Shown piece by piece: positions 21,901 through 44,600 of a stretch of 64,000 nucleotides of DNA; within the stretch, counting starts at the first letter, position 1, and the number at the start of each line of letters is the position of its first letter. Both the position numbers and the translations under genes were made by a program. The stretch covers positions 7,155,018 through 7,219,017 of the forward strand of contig WARS01000071.1 of NCBI GenBank assembly GCA_008933995.1. The letters are read 5' to 3'. Source of the DNA: Datnioides undecimradiatus (Eukaryota; Chordata; Actinopteri; Lobotiformes; Datnioididae). Under the pieces are notes generated by a model. The model searched no databases, had not been told where the DNA came from, and saw only the letters and a program-made list of their open reading frames with translations.

Positions 21901-22440
21901 TGCAGAGCATTCAGATACGGATCATCACACGTGAGCAGTATTTTTAAGTTTTTTTTAAGTTCAGGATACATCTGAGGGTTTATGACATGATTAAAAAGTT
22001 ATGATTTTATTTTATTTTACAAAACTTACCTTAGAGGAACATGATTATTTGATTTAGGTACTTACAATTAATTGTCATATGACAGGTTAGGTTGTGTTTT
22101 ATGAGGTCCACACGTTCATCTACAGCGTATTGAAAACTATGCAGCCCTTAGAGAAATGTAACTGTAAAAAATATATGATATTTTCATAAACAAAAAGGAA
22201 GTGCGGCATGATTCAATTCAGTTCAGTTTATTTTGGTAATACATCACTTTAAATCATAACAGGGGTCATTTTAGGGCACTTTTTAGGTCCATATCATACT
22301 CCTTATATAGAAATCTAACAGTTGCCACAATGAGTAAGCACTTAGCGACAGAGGCAAACAAAAACTCTCATTTAACAGGCAAAAACCACAAACAGAGGCA
22401 GGCTGTGGACGGACAGATGTCTGCAGGGGGATGCACTGAC

Positions 22441-22735
22441 AGGAAGAAGAGGAGAAGGAGAAGAGGAGCGTACAGGAGAGGAGGAAAGAGGAGAAGAAGA
22501 AGGAAGGAGGAAGGCAATTGAGGAGGAGAAGGAGGTGAAGAAGGGGAAGATAAAGAAGCACAAGGAGCAGAAGAAGAATGAGAAGGAGAAGAAGGAGAAA
22601 ATGAAGCGGCAGGGGAAGAAGGAGAAAAGGTAGTAAGAGGAGAAGAAGTAGAAGAAGTAGATTAAGTAGTAGTAGAAGAAGAAGAGGAGGAGGAAGATGG
22701 AGGAGGACGACGAAAAATGGGAAGTTGGGGAAGAG
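22441..22735 (+). repeat. Polypurine (GGA/GAA)n tract
   Basis: About 295 bp consists almost wholly of A and G on the plus strand, built from imperfect GAA, GGA and GAAGAAG units with very few pyrimidines. Long mirror-like polypurine runs can form triplex (H-DNA) in vitro. The 141- and 92-residue minus-strand frames here (serine/phenylalanine-rich) come from this composition. Confidence 0.9.
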
Positions 22736-23969
22736 GAAGGTTTAGAATTAGTGGCAGTTGTGGCAGGCCGGGGCAGCGGTAGGTGTCTTATAATCACAGA
22801 TCCAGAATCAGCGGCTCTAGAGGTAGACCCACAAGAGAAAGCACAAAACTACAGGAGAGAGAGAAGATGCTGGGTAAGTTCACAATAGGTTATAACAAAG
22901 AGGAACGTTTTTATTCCTACTCTTGCATGTGGAAAACCCAAACAGAGGTCTGGCTCCACAGAGGGACATTATACAGTTGCACAGATATTAAAGTAAACTG
23001 CAACTAGCGGGTCGCGTTAAAGTAAACTGCTATTTCCACCTCTCAAACAGCATTGACGTCGTTTCTCCCAGTGTTTCAGCAGCTCAGAAAACAGTTTCTG
23101 TACAGTCCCTCTGCCTCTGACGCGTGGTGGAGATGGTTTGGCTCCTCACACCAATTATGTTGCAGCCCTGTCTGGGAACATTCAAACTAAATGTCATCTC
23201 TGTGACCTGAACCTTCATATCCTGATGTGCATCTGGATGCACCTGAGCAGCTGAATGTAAAAGGACTGACTGACTTATTAACGCGTCGTTAGTTAAATGA
23301 TGTAAATACCTCATGTTGTTTGTGTAATCTTTTCTAACACAGCTGTGAACGACTAACACAACATCAGCGTACATCCCATCCTTGAAAATATCCACAGCCT
23401 AATTTTTGTTTAATATTTGCAATCAGCGTGGAAATTAAATAAGAGCCTTTTTATCTGAAACCACTCATTCAAGGATCATTTCAGGCGCCAAAGCATCAAA
23501 TTCTTAAAAGATTAAATTCTCTGTCACACAACTGATAATCTGACGCTTTCCTCCTCCATTTCCCCGATGACTCAGTCTGCAGCTCAGAGAAGTAAATCAC
23601 ATTTGTTTAATGTGCGTTAAAGTATTTGAATCTTGCCACATGCCACACTAAATTTTGTGAGTATGTGTCCCAGCGATCCTGTGCGAGAAGACGTGCCAAC
23701 ATCTTATCGTCAGAATAAACAGGATGGACAGTTGGACAATAAAACCAAAGATGCTGATGTTGTCAGATATATGTGCAAATTCAATTCCAACCAGTTGTGT
23801 ATTATTCTGAAAACAGCTCATCCTACCATAAACACCTAATTCACAAATCTATATTTGACTCTCGAAGATGTGCGAAACATTCACTCAAAACAGTTTTCTG
23901 GTGATGTTAGTGTCTCTGGCTTGTCACGGACGTGAACTTCAGCCAACAGGAAAGGACACTCCCAATGAG

Positions 23970-23971
<2 letters not shown>

Positions 23972-24008
<37 letters not shown>
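23972..24008. repeat. (CA)n microsatellite
   Basis: About 18 uninterrupted CA units just beyond the 3' end of pfkfb2. Confidence 0.95.
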
Positions 24009-24011
<3 letters not shown>

Positions 24012-24079
24012 CTTCCAAATCTAAGAGTTTTCTGAGGTCACAATAATTTAAAGGGAAAAAAAACAGACTCCAAGTAAAA

Positions 24080-25754
24080 ACTGCATTAAGTTAACTTTAT
24101 TAAATGAAACGTACAGCACTGTGTGCAGTTACATTAAAGCTCTTTTTAAGACTTCCAAATTTATCGCCAATCCTTCAATCAAGGTGAAACATGCATTTGC
24201 TTGTATCATGTATATGCTAAAATATTTTAAATAATCTTTATTACAACTGTCACAGCCTGAAAGTCCTTGTTAAAAGGCACTTTTTCAAAATGTTGATTCA
24301 TTCCTGATACTAAAATCAAATGAGTGGATGTTATCCTTACGGAAAACTAGGTAGTACTTACACATATACAAAGGTACTCTTGTTGTGTCAGAAGCACGTG
24401 ACTGTTGTGCGCTCATAAAGAAAATAAAAGGCATTAAAACTCTACAACAAAATATCCTCTGCAGCTCAACACTTGAGCGCTTGGTGTCTGATGCATTTGC
24501 ATCAATGCTGTGGAACTGAAATAAGATCAGCTTCACGTGATCACAGTCGGCGGCTGAGTATATCACAGCTGTGGTTTGAGTAGAAGGCGAAACATACAGG
24601 TAGGAGCCACTGAAGAGGAGAAAAAGGGAATAACCTAAGCCCCGCAGCTGCTGCACTTTTTAAATCTGGCAAGGAGGAACTTTTCTTTACTTTTTACAGC
24701 TTGTGTCTGCTCACTGCAGGTTACAGTTTAATATGCTTTAAATTACCCTTCACATAAAATTTTTACTACAACTCGTCAGGCCACCTGAGAAATGATGGAC
24801 ATTACCTGGGAATGCTTAAACAGGTCATTTAAAGACGAAATCTGAGTCGAAACTAAGGCTGTGCGTGGCTTCCTTCAGGAGAGGCACAGTTTTGCACCAA
24901 AACTGAAGGCGTGCGCTTCCAATGAGGTATACAGCTCACAATGTTCTACAACTAATACAGCATCATACCAGTACAGCAGTTTAGCTTTGGTGCACGAACT
25001 TAAACAGGTTTGATTTTATGCGAACTGACTGAACCGGCGCCTCATAATGACATTCGAGCAAACTAAATAGTGCATTTACATCCAACTTGTTTTGCATTAG
25101 TGATGATGTGACACAGTATTGTGTTTTTATTGGCCTCATTTATGTGCACGTTTCATTTCAGCTCAGAGAGTCGGTAATGTGTTTTGGTGTCACTTATGGT
25201 CGGCTATTGTCTCTCCCCTCTGTGTGAAGATAGCTTTGCTCGACAACAACTCGTTATAGTACTGTAAGTGCTATAGAAGCTTCCCAGTAAAAGTAAATTA
25301 TCTTGCTGAGAAGACCTCGGTTTTACCGGTCCAGTCTGGTATTTGGCATCATTTCAAACCAGCCTGAACGTTTTTCATCAGTCCAACTCCGTCTCTACGT
25401 TATATATCTCTACATTCTATATCTGAGGTGGTTCAAAGTCGACATTTCAAGGCAATTGTACAAAGGCACTGTGTCCATGTAAGCATGTGCACGCTCTAAT
25501 GCTAACATGCACATAATCTATCCAACAAAAACTAAAGAGATAACACATACAGGGTTAAACAGGTGGGGTGCGCAATGCAGCGCTTAAGAATCTAATGGCT
25601 GAACCTAGTTGAGACACTAGTGCTGGTCCTCAGAACAGGTGATACATCCACGTGGGGAAAAGCCTGGGACAAATGGCAAAATAAAGGCGTAAGACACGTG
25701 CAGAGTACACATCTTCCACATGACAGATACGAGGAAGAGTCTGAGAATACCTCT
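24080..25754 (-). other. pfkfb2: Probable 3' UTR of pfkfb2
   Basis: This extends from the stop codon at 25755-25757 to the AATAAA signal at 24096-24101. No exon-like sequence was found on either strand. A length of about 1.7 kb is reasonable for this gene. Confidence 0.55.
24096..24101 (-). terminator. pfkfb2: Polyadenylation signal AATAAA of pfkfb2
   Basis: On the minus strand this is a canonical AATAAA about 1.65 kb past the pfkfb2 stop codon, preceded by AT-rich sequence and followed by a (CA)n run about 90 bp further on. Confidence 0.5.
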
Positions 25755-35201
<9,447 letters not shown>

Positions 35202-35604
35202 GGTTGGTCTGATTTGAATCCTTCTGTCCTTTCTCTGCTGGTCTGGGGACGGCGAGTGTGGTCACTTTTCAGATGAGGTCAGCATCTCTCTGTAGAGGAC
35301 AGGATATCGCTGTTTCATATCATCAGATCTACCATAAAAGAGGCTGACAGAAGAATGTGTGTGGAATACAGTCAAATGCTAACTAATATCTTTAAGAATG
35401 CTGAGGATACACAGCCAATACAGAAACTCTTGGAGGACAGTGGCTGTATATTAACTCAATATGACTTAAATTAATAATCAGTTATCCAATTAGTTGATCA
35501 ACAGTAAATAAAAGTTAATCGTTCAAGCTTATAATACCCGTTTTATATCATAACATTTGCTGGCGTCAGATTTGCGAATACGAGTAACTGCTTGCTCACT
35601 TGTT

Positions 35605-35760
35605 TTAGGGCTGCAGCTAACAGTTATTTTCCTTTTGATGTGAGTGTTTTGGAGATTAACTATATTAATTACAAAATATTATAAAAAGTTTAACAAATCA
35701 GACAACAGACCATAGCCAAAATATTAAGTTTAACATCATAGATGACTAAGACATGTACTG
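35605..35760 (+). repeat. Degenerate ATTAA-rich teleost repeat
   Basis: It opens ttagggctgcagctaacagt, the hallmark start of a frequent teleost repeat ('agggctgcaactaacgatta' as I recall it), followed by eroded AT-rich sequence. It lies in the likely 5' UTR intron of pfkfb2. Confidence 0.5.
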
Positions 35761-36229
35761 TAATTGCTGTGGGCTGTAACCTGCCGTTATTTAACACCAT
35801 TTTATTGGCTGTAGTGCCTTAACTCATCACTGATTTCCATTCCACATGACCTCCACCTGCCCTTATTTCATTAGATGTATTATGGGTGATGCCTTGTTAG
35901 GAGACGAGCCACAAATACAAAGTAGGTTAAATAATAACCAACAACAGCAGCATCTCCTCCCAGAATAAGTCTTTACTGTAAAAGAGCATAAGTTGTGTCA
36001 CTGTGTCATGCTAACTAACACATACTGTAGAGCCGTGTGCCACAAACGTTACGTTCATTTTTGGCCTCCAGAGTTCATCACTTGAGCTTTCACGGAAGAC
36101 AGGTGTAGTTTAAAAAGACATACTAGCGTCGAGGAAAGTGGGAATATACACACAAATGTTTTACACATACCACAAATCAGCAGGTGCCGGGAGATATTGG
36201 ATTTTTTTTCTTTGTTACGATGCTGCCAT

Positions 36230-36345
36230 CAGTTACTCAACCCGCCGCCGGAGACGACTTCTTCTTCTCCTAAGATATTTTCGCTCCTCCTCCCCGGTGT
36301 CCGCTGAAACCGGAAGTTCACCACCGCATACAGCTTCCGGTTGTT
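36230..36345 (-). promoter_or_regulatory. pfkfb2: Probable pfkfb2 promoter/first non-coding exon
   Basis: A short GC-rich, CpG-containing island in AT-rich surroundings, about 1 kb upstream of the start-codon exon. It contains two ETS-type motifs in opposite orientation: CCGGAAGT at 36310-36317 and GCTTCCGG at 36333-36340. Paired ETS sites without a TATA box suit a housekeeping promoter. A GTATGT donor about 70 bp downstream on the minus strand could end a 5' UTR exon. Exact start and exon ends are inference. Confidence 0.45.
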
Positions 36346-36559
36346 CTTTTCAATAAAAAATATTTTCAAGCGATTAACACAATCTACTGCGGTACTTGGG
36401 AATTTATTTTTTTTATTAAACTCCAACAAGTATTAAAGCAAAAATAAAATACGCATTTTAAGTTTTTTTTATTATTCTTATTATTTTAACCCACTTCAGT
36501 TTTTGCAAGTATGTAATGCCTTTTTAACACATTGCAATTCAGCAAAAATATAGAAATAT

Positions 36560-36720
36560 ATAAGTAAAAGTCCTGGATGTGAGATTTAAAAACATTAAGT
36601 ATTAGTACTGTAGCAAAATGTACATGAATGGGAAACTCCAGAGTGTAATAGGAATTATATTATCTGATCATTATTGCTAATAATTAAGTAGGTTCAAGTA
36701 TAATTTTACTATTTTCGAAG
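36560..36720 (+). repeat. hAT-like non-autonomous element fragment
   Basis: It contains taagtaaaagtcctggatgt, ttaagtattagtactgtagc and cagagtgtaat in the order seen in the common fish repeat also present at 21761 and 57291. AT-rich and degenerate. Confidence 0.5.
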
Positions 36721-38399
36721 TGGAAATTTTGCATACTGTTGCATGATAATAAGATGATAATACGTTAATCTGAGTAACTAACTAACTAGTGATTACAGCT
36801 GTTATAAACATAGAAGAGCAAAAAGTACAACTGAAATGCGATGAGGTACCAGCACAAAGTAACACAAACTCTAAATACTAAATACTTAACAGCAATGCTC
36901 CATGCTAACTGTATGTATATAAGTGTACTTAAATACACTGAGCACATGAATTGTAGATGTATATTACCGTTATTAAATGATGGGATGTTATATACCACAA
37001 ATGTAGACAATTTTGACTGAATGGTCAGTACCCCTTGACTCTTACTGACGGCGTCAGAGCGACGACGTGCTTTTATTTTGAAGGCAGTCTTGTTTGGGCT
37101 TTCTTCAGCTGACTTGACTCGTCTGCTCAAGATTACTTGTTGCCCATTCATCGTGAAGCCAGTGGGAGGCGCTATGGTCAATAGCTGTGACGCAAGGAGA
37201 CGCCAGTGACAGCATCCTACCGCATGTTCATTAAAGCACAGGGCCACACGTTTACAGAGTTCATGTAATAAAGTAACGTCATAAGGTGTTGGTTTGTTTA
37301 AAAGTATTATGACAGAGAGAAACTGATTTATGACTTTACAGTAAATGGTAGGTAAGGTTACCTGAAATATAAATCTAATCCTCCTTTTCCATTTCATTTT
37401 CTAACCTTTCTGCATTGTGAAATAAAACCCCTGCTGTACCTCTTGCACTTACCTACATTTACATACATGGTCTACATACATTTCATAAAGCAGTGGTAAA
37501 GGCTGCGTACCTACAATACATCATCTGTAAAAAACACGTGAAAAACAAAAACTGAGGCAGTTGTTGGAAACTATGGCATTAATAGTCCTGGTGGAAATGG
37601 CTGCTTCCCTTTTTGGATTTAGTATCTTTCAAACTCTCGGCCTGTAGAACACATGGTGCTTAAACCACCATTGTCCAGGAATGCTGCCGGGTAGATCAGG
37701 ATGAGATCTTATGTGTGATCAACACAGGGGATCCTTCAAGGTGGGGTATGAGAGGACGAGCCGAGGAGATGTGGGAGAAAGCAGTACACATATGGGTGGT
37801 GAGGCAAGCTACGTTTGTTTGACAGCAGTTTGTGCTTAGGTTTGTGATTCAGTTCATTTGAATGGCATTGGATCAGGTTGATGGGCAAGTCAGGATGTTG
37901 CATACAAAATTGCAAAAATCATTTCTTCATAAATGTGGTAAAGACCTGGAGCAAACTGTTGTCAAATATATAAAGCATTAAGATTTCCTTTAATTAGAAC
38001 TAGGAGACCTATAATAAAGTCCCACGACCAAAAACAGCATGGGCACTGTTTGTGCATGTCTAATTGCTGTTTTTATTATTTGTATGACCACGTACTAAGG
38101 TGGACCAAGTGAAAGTGTTTTGCTGTCCCTTGTTTTATTTTAAATTATAAAACAATAAAACAAGCGAGCACACAAAAAAAAGAAAGAAAGAAACCAAAGT
38201 GGCTTTGGGATCACAAAGAGAGTTTTCTGGACACTATTTTCCTACTCCAAGATCCAAGAACAACAATTAATAGAATTGAGGTAATTTGTTTTAAACATAT
38301 ATCCAAGGAAAAACATACATGCATCCCCAAATTGAGTGGCATTCCCCTTTAATTCTACAGCTTATTTCATACAGAAAAAAAATGCCACATAAGTCATTG
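36721..38399. other. Intergenic region between pfkfb2 and dlgap4
   Basis: This holds a CpG-dense patch at about 37020-37260 and, overlapping it, an unassigned 203-codon minus-strand frame (36786-37397) with no recognisable domain. Apart from that it is AT-rich with short A runs. I see no supportable gene. Confidence 0.5.
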
Positions 38400-41300
38400 C
38401 AGTCACAATTCTTTTATTCGCTTAAAAGAAGCTAGCCTCACAGTGTCTAACTATTACACCATAACATTAAACAACCCTTCATCTGTAAGATATGTGCTTA
38501 TTTTGTAAAATAATGTTCGTCAGTACAAGATAATCTGGAACTACATAGTTTTTGCTCATTTTCCTAGCTGGATCTCTGAGAGGAGAGAGTGGATGTGTAG
38601 CCAGAGGGGAGATGGCCACGAGGGCGGGTACTGAAGTCAAAATGGGCCCATGATTCTCAGTGTTTCTGTCCGTCAAACATAAGCACAATGACCCAATTTT
38701 TACCCCAAAGGCATTCATGACAGCTGGCATCAACTGTGTCTCAGATGATTCTGTAAATTCAGGAAATCTCTTTATCCGAGAATATTGCCTCGTCCACGTG
38801 GTGTTTGAATAGCACATCCACATCATCGGCCTCCAGAGTTGCACCTTCTGCTCATCGTTTGTCCATTTTGTAGCCCTTTAAAACTCAGGAAGTACTGGTA
38901 AACAAACTGTCTGAAGATCCCTGATCAGGTCATGCTCTCTTTAAAAGTTCAGTGTGTGTGGGCAAATAAAGGGATCCGGCTCTCAAATGATATGAAAAGG
39001 GAGAAGACTTTCTACCATTTGTCACAGTTATAAACTCTTAGGTACAGTACATACCCTGAATGCCTCACACAGATTGAATAGTTTCATATCAGTTGCAAGA
39101 CCCATTTAAAGGAGTACTGAAAATTCACCAGCAAGGTGCTTTGTATATTTTTATATGTAAGAAGGCCATGCTTTTAGAGATTACACAGTAACAATAAAAA
39201 GTTCTAATCTAATGCGTATGATCTATTTGTGTGTAATATTAACTTAGCAGCTAATATTACCATTGTATTATGAATGAGTGCGGTAAAAAAGGACGGCAAG
39301 AATGATGACCAGGACATGTAGCAAAGGGATGTTTAATGATTTCTTTGGACAATGAAATGCACATGTCCATTGTTGATGTAATACAAACAAGAGATTAAGA
39401 AAACAACTTGGTGTTGTGTCAGCATTCCCAGTTCAACTTCATTTCTTGTTTGACATTAACCAAAGATTCAAAATGGAGCAGAACAAGACGTCTAGAGTGT
39501 CACGCAAGGACTGACCAGTAGGGGGAGAGCCAGCTCTTACTTAAAAAAAAGAAAAAGAAAAAGAAGAAACTAATGAGTCAACCTACACTTGAGCACGAGT
39601 ATCAGCTATGCCCAGTTCCACTAATGTACTCTTGGCACTTGTGTTTTCATTTGAGAAAACTGAGACATGGAAAATATTCCAGTCCCATAATCAAAGTGTC
39701 ACGAGTTTAGACAGAGACAAGGCATAGCGTATCTGGAGTGAGCCGATGCAAACACAAACTTTTGCTGAGAATGCACACACAGACAGCTGAATTCATGAGC
39801 AGATTAAATTTAAAAAAAAAAAAAAAATCAGTTTAAATAAAACCTTTATCAAAGGACACTGAAATGATGATCGTTGCCGTGTTGGCACAACGTGAAGTCC
39901 CTCGCAGCACCATTAATTATTATAATTACAGAAGTCAAGACATGTTTATGTTGACCTAATTTTGGATGAAAGTCACAAAACGTGTCAAATGACCTTAAAT
40001 TTTAAATTAAATTAAAAAAAAAAAAATGTACCACAGTATTTCATCCTTAACGAACAGGGGGGTGGGAGTTCGAGCTGCTAGAAAGGGGAGTGAAGAAAAC
40101 TGCTTATTGTAGCAGTCAAATTAAGCCTGTACTTCACTGCGGCAAACCTTGACAAAACTCATTTTTCTTACTGAACAACACTGAGGAAGGTCCGGGACTG
40201 AATTATCTCACGATGGCTCTGAGCATTTGGCCAATTCATCTTACGGTTACATAATAAATAATCCATCCATAGTGGTTTTTACAGTTGAGTTTGAGCGTTC
40301 AACCTGAGATTTTTAGTCACTTCAAGGGCAGTCAGTTCATAAAAGAAATTAACATTCATCCTTCATGCTAAGAAAGTCTTATTGGAAATGCTGAATTAAA
40401 TATTTTAAGACTGGTACCTACTGCATTTCTTGCTCTATAAGATTTTATTATTGCTATGCTATTCCATTTCCTTTCCAGTAGCAAGTGTACCCCCACCCTA
40501 TCACACACAGTCTTGTTGAATGGGAATGCCATTATCAAGTGGTGAATGTCTTGGTCCCCTACATCACATGAGGATGCAGTGAAAGTCAGAATGATCAGGC
40601 AAACAAAGGAGGGCAAACTTGATCTGAGGTGAATGGAAAGTGCAGTGATCAAGTCGACGCGAGCTGTAAATGCATACATTTCATACATTCCTCTGTAGCT
40701 CACTGGCTGGGCAGTCATTCCTCGCATCCCTTCACAAAAACAAATGTAAGACTTTAACAATGGGTATTCACAGACACAGACTGTGTAGTGTGCGTTTGTG
40801 AAAAGGAGAGGAAGAGAGAATAAGAGAGAGAGAGATAGAGAGGCGGAGTGAATGATTGCATCAAGTGCTAATATATCATGACAGTACATGTACTCGATCT
40901 ATAAAAAACTACCTTGGTACTGAACACTGACCTCTTTCTAACAAATAATCTGGTATACAACATTTACAAAATGAACATTGTAATAGTGTGATATTTCTAA
41001 TATATATGCTACTGCCTTCCTCTGGTTCTCTGCATTTTAAACCTCTGAGTACATAACACCGTCTTATAATTCTTACACAGTAAAGCGTACACACCACACC
41101 CAACGAGTGGCAGCCTAATACAAATAGAGAACAGGAAGACTCTGTGGACAGCGAGTACACCTGCATGTGTGTCCTGAGTGTGTGTGGATGGTAGCTCAGC
41201 TCGTAAACCAGGCAGCCACAACTTGCCGGTAGACTCAGCAGTGAAGGGAGTTTTAAGAGAGTAAACTTCTGGGATACCAAGATTCTTCAGCTCACAAGGT

Positions 41301-41661
41301 ACAAGGTGTCCTTATCCGAGATACTTGCACATTTAAGACAGTCCTGATATACTTTAGGAGATAATAATTATTATAATGTCAATAATAACAATAACAATAG
41401 TATTAAACATCTGTCAAGGTTATTTCAGTCCCATGGCAGCAGGGTGATGATCTGCATTACTCTGGATTGTTTCTGTGCCCTGTGATCCCCACGTCTCTCC
41501 TGTCATCAGCTGTGCTGCTATGAGGGATCGGCCTCTGTGCATCCGTTGTACATCTGTGTGTTCGTGTCAGATCTGTCTGCGTGTTTGTGTCAATGAATGT
41601 CTGAAGTGAGTCAGGAATTTATTTTTTTCCCCCCCCCTCGATGATCGGTGCTGGTTTGCTC
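38400..41661 (-). other. dlgap4: Probable long 3' UTR of dlgap4
   Basis: This runs from the dlgap4 stop codon to an AATAAA signal at 38413-38418 (minus strand). It lacks exon resemblance; the 173- and 121-codon frames inside are unassigned. Long 3' UTRs are usual for synaptic scaffold mRNAs. Nearer minus-strand AATAAA motifs (for example at about 41619-41626) could give shorter forms. Confidence 0.5.
38413..38418 (-). terminator. dlgap4: Candidate distal polyadenylation signal of dlgap4
   Basis: AATAAA on the minus strand, 3.2 kb beyond the stop codon. Chosen because the sequence beyond it toward pfkfb2 shows no further sign of belonging to this gene. Use of this site is not demonstrated. 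Confidence 0.35.
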
Positions 41662-44600
41662 TCAGAGGCGGGTCTGCGCCTCGGGCACATAGATTTCGAT
41701 GCTGTCAGCGCTTTCCGTGGCAGAGTTCTGCCGTACTGACGCCGCACGTTTTGCTGCCATCAACCTTTTCCTGGCTTCCTGCCGCTGCTTGTCCACAGCC
41801 GAGTCCACACTCCTGTCCTTACCCGCTGACAGCTTGGGCTTAGACTGCTTCTTTGGCACAGATGATGGAAGCTGCTTGTTTTCATCCTGAGGAAATCATG
41901 TCAAGAAGGAAGAGGAATAAGGTACAGTGCTGCTACTAGCTGAAAACACAACCTCCAGTGGCGCTGATGTACTGTCATTTGTAAGCTATCAAACATTTAT
42001 TAAATTGCTTGTTTTTAAGACAGAGTCCAAAAACACAAAATCAGCTGCTCAGAGTGTATATGTGTCATTGGTGACTGAAATAAACAAAACACGGTGGCAC
42101 TGAACATCACCTTCTTCTCTGGTTTCTCGGGAAGTTGCCAGTTGTTTGCTTTCAGTTGGTAGAGCTCATCAAACTTCATGCTGATGTCTTCTATCGAGAG
42201 TTGTAGCAGATCCCAGAACCCTGCGAGGTCCTGCGCTGTTGGCCGTGGGTTGGCATTTACGTTCTGGTGAAAAGAAAATTAGACAGCGTAGAGGAGTGGC
42301 GGATGAATCGTCCAGTCAAATCAGAGAGAGAAGCCACGTTTGCCCACGCAAATATTTTGAAGGCCAATCAAGAAAATGGACAGAAAGAAAATACATTTGA
42401 CATGTTTTCAACAGAGGTCGTTCAATTTCAAATACTGGATCTTTAGCAGAGAAAATCAGGCGAGGACAAACAGTGGGACAATTGAGTCAAGTATGCCAAA
42501 AGAACAAAAATCTATCACAGTCCATCTGACTCGTTAAACCCTCACGGACTTCATGTTTCTGCCTGAAAAGATCAGTTCCGCTCTGCATGTAGTAGAATAC
42601 CAAGACCTCTGCATGTCAGTATGTGTAAGACAAACGATGTTGGCAGGAGAATTATAAAAGAAAACTGGGTCGTAAGAGTCTGAGGGGCCAACAAAAACAT
42701 GGTGCAGGAAGGGCAGCGCATCAATAGGATGTAATGGAGCCACTCACCAAGTTCTCATTACAGAGACCTCTGAACTGCTCAAACTTCTGGGACATGAGGA
42801 GCTGAGCGCTGCCTACTGCACTGCGGATCGTCCCCAGCACTACAAAAGAGATGAAGGATAAATCATCGACATGCTGTCAGGAATAAGCGGAGGGACAAAA
42901 GAAACGTTTAAAGCTAAAAAAGAAAAAGAAAAACAGGACATTAAATAGATGCTACTTTGAGCTCTCGAGAGACAGTTTTAAAATAAGCCAGACAACTGCA
43001 TGAAGACATAGAGCGGGTAACTATGTAGGGTTTATTCGTGTTGTCTTGTAATGAAATGTTTGTTAACATTTACCATTAAGATGCTGAGACTGTAAATGAT
43101 TTCCTTAGAAGTCATATATTAACTCAATCTTAGAGGGGATAACAAATCACGCTCTATTCAGCTATTTTCCGTGTAATATTTGCATGTAAATGGAAATTCA
43201 TAATTCAGGCCCACAGAGAGCAGGAGGAATGATAATCTGATGGAGCCTCTACAGCTAGCCTGTGCCTCGCTCATTCATATTTAAGACACTGCAGAGATAG
43301 ATCTGCCTAAAAGCCTGAGTGGTATTCTGGGAGATGAAAAAGTGAAAGGACTCTGCAGCGGCTCTATTACAGCTAAAACAAAGCTTACTCCCACTCTAAT
43401 GAGCAGCGTTACTGTGAGTCAATGGCAGTAATGACTGTGTTGTGCTTTGTCTTATTGTCCATAGTCAGCACAGACAAGATCTTAACCCCCCCCCCGCCCC
43501 AAACCTCACTAACAGGGACACTAATTCAATTTGTCATGTTACTGACTTGACATACTATTCACTGTATTTTATTATTACTTTTATATGTAATACTTTTATT
43601 TTGTGTTTCTGTTTTTCTTTCTTTTGTCTTTCTTTTGTTTGTTAATGTGAAGCTGGTTGACATGTGATCTCAGAAAGTGCTTTGTATCTAAACGTTAATC
43701 GCTGTCCAATACGTCTGGCATTTGGCTCTAAACACTTAACATCTAAATGAAGTAATTATGATAACACTTTCTGAAATTAGGCTCCAATTACACTTCTCCT
43801 TTTAAGTGTCTCATATCTGCATTAAATCCAGATTAACACACTCATTTTCACTCATCCTAATGTATGCATCTCTGTTGGCCTGGTCACAAATCTAAATACA
43901 ATACATCTGTGTTTTTCCTGCATGCAAATCAAGTTTGGCCCTGCTCTGGCCCAGTAGGACTTAGTAAAGCTTCTGAAGCTGCTTGGTAACCTGCCACAAA
44001 TGCCTGAATAACATCAGCATTTTAGCTAAATTACAACATTAATTTAGCTAGAGTTGGCCAACAATGACCTGCGATGAATTAATGACTTAGGAAGAATACA
44101 AATGTTTTATTGTCTTCAGCCTGTGAAGACAAGTCAGGCCACTCCCTCACCCACACAGATCACTCAGTGGTAAAACTGGGATCAGATGAACACTAGAGGT
44201 AACTCGGTGCACCTTACATTTGACTATATGTGTGGCAGTAACTTGAGCTCTGTTTCCTTGTTGCTTTGATGCGACAGAGATTAACAGCTAATTTAAATAG
44301 AATTTTAGACGCTATCACAGGGACAAAAGCGAAAGACCATGGATGTAGGAAGAAAAGCAGACAGAGAGGTGCTGTCTTTGAGATCAGATCTTCACCTGAT
44401 CTGTCTGAGACACATGAATTGATGCGTGAAGCATGTGAAGCATGTTTCTTAGACAAAGTGAGAATGCATCCGAGATGCATTAAAGATGGATTAAAAACAA
44501 ACTGAGTAACCCACCTGAGTAGTTGCTTTCAAATGCCACAAAAGGTTTTAATATGCATCAGCTGCTTCAAGGTGCGTTTGGATTTTTTACTCCTCCCGGT

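Larger units (their letters stand above)
20982..24079. other. Intergenic region between the CCP gene and pfkfb2
   Basis: This separates the CCP-gene promoter from the 3' end of pfkfb2. It contains a hAT-like fragment (21761-21900), a 300-bp polypurine tract (22441-22735) and a CA repeat (23972-24008). I read both strands for exons and RNA genes and found none; the longer open frames fall in the polypurine tract and are compositional. Confidence 0.6.

Noticed and set aside
22372-22797. 141-codon minus-strand frame rich in Ser and Phe, with overlapping 92- and 63-codon frames
   Set aside because: Produced by the polypurine/polypyrimidine tract; no domain, extreme composition.
40368-40889. 173-codon minus-strand frame downstream of dlgap4
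   Set aside because: Lies in the likely 3' UTR, low-complexity SLSLLFSLPLLF-type segment over a GA-rich run, no family resemblance.
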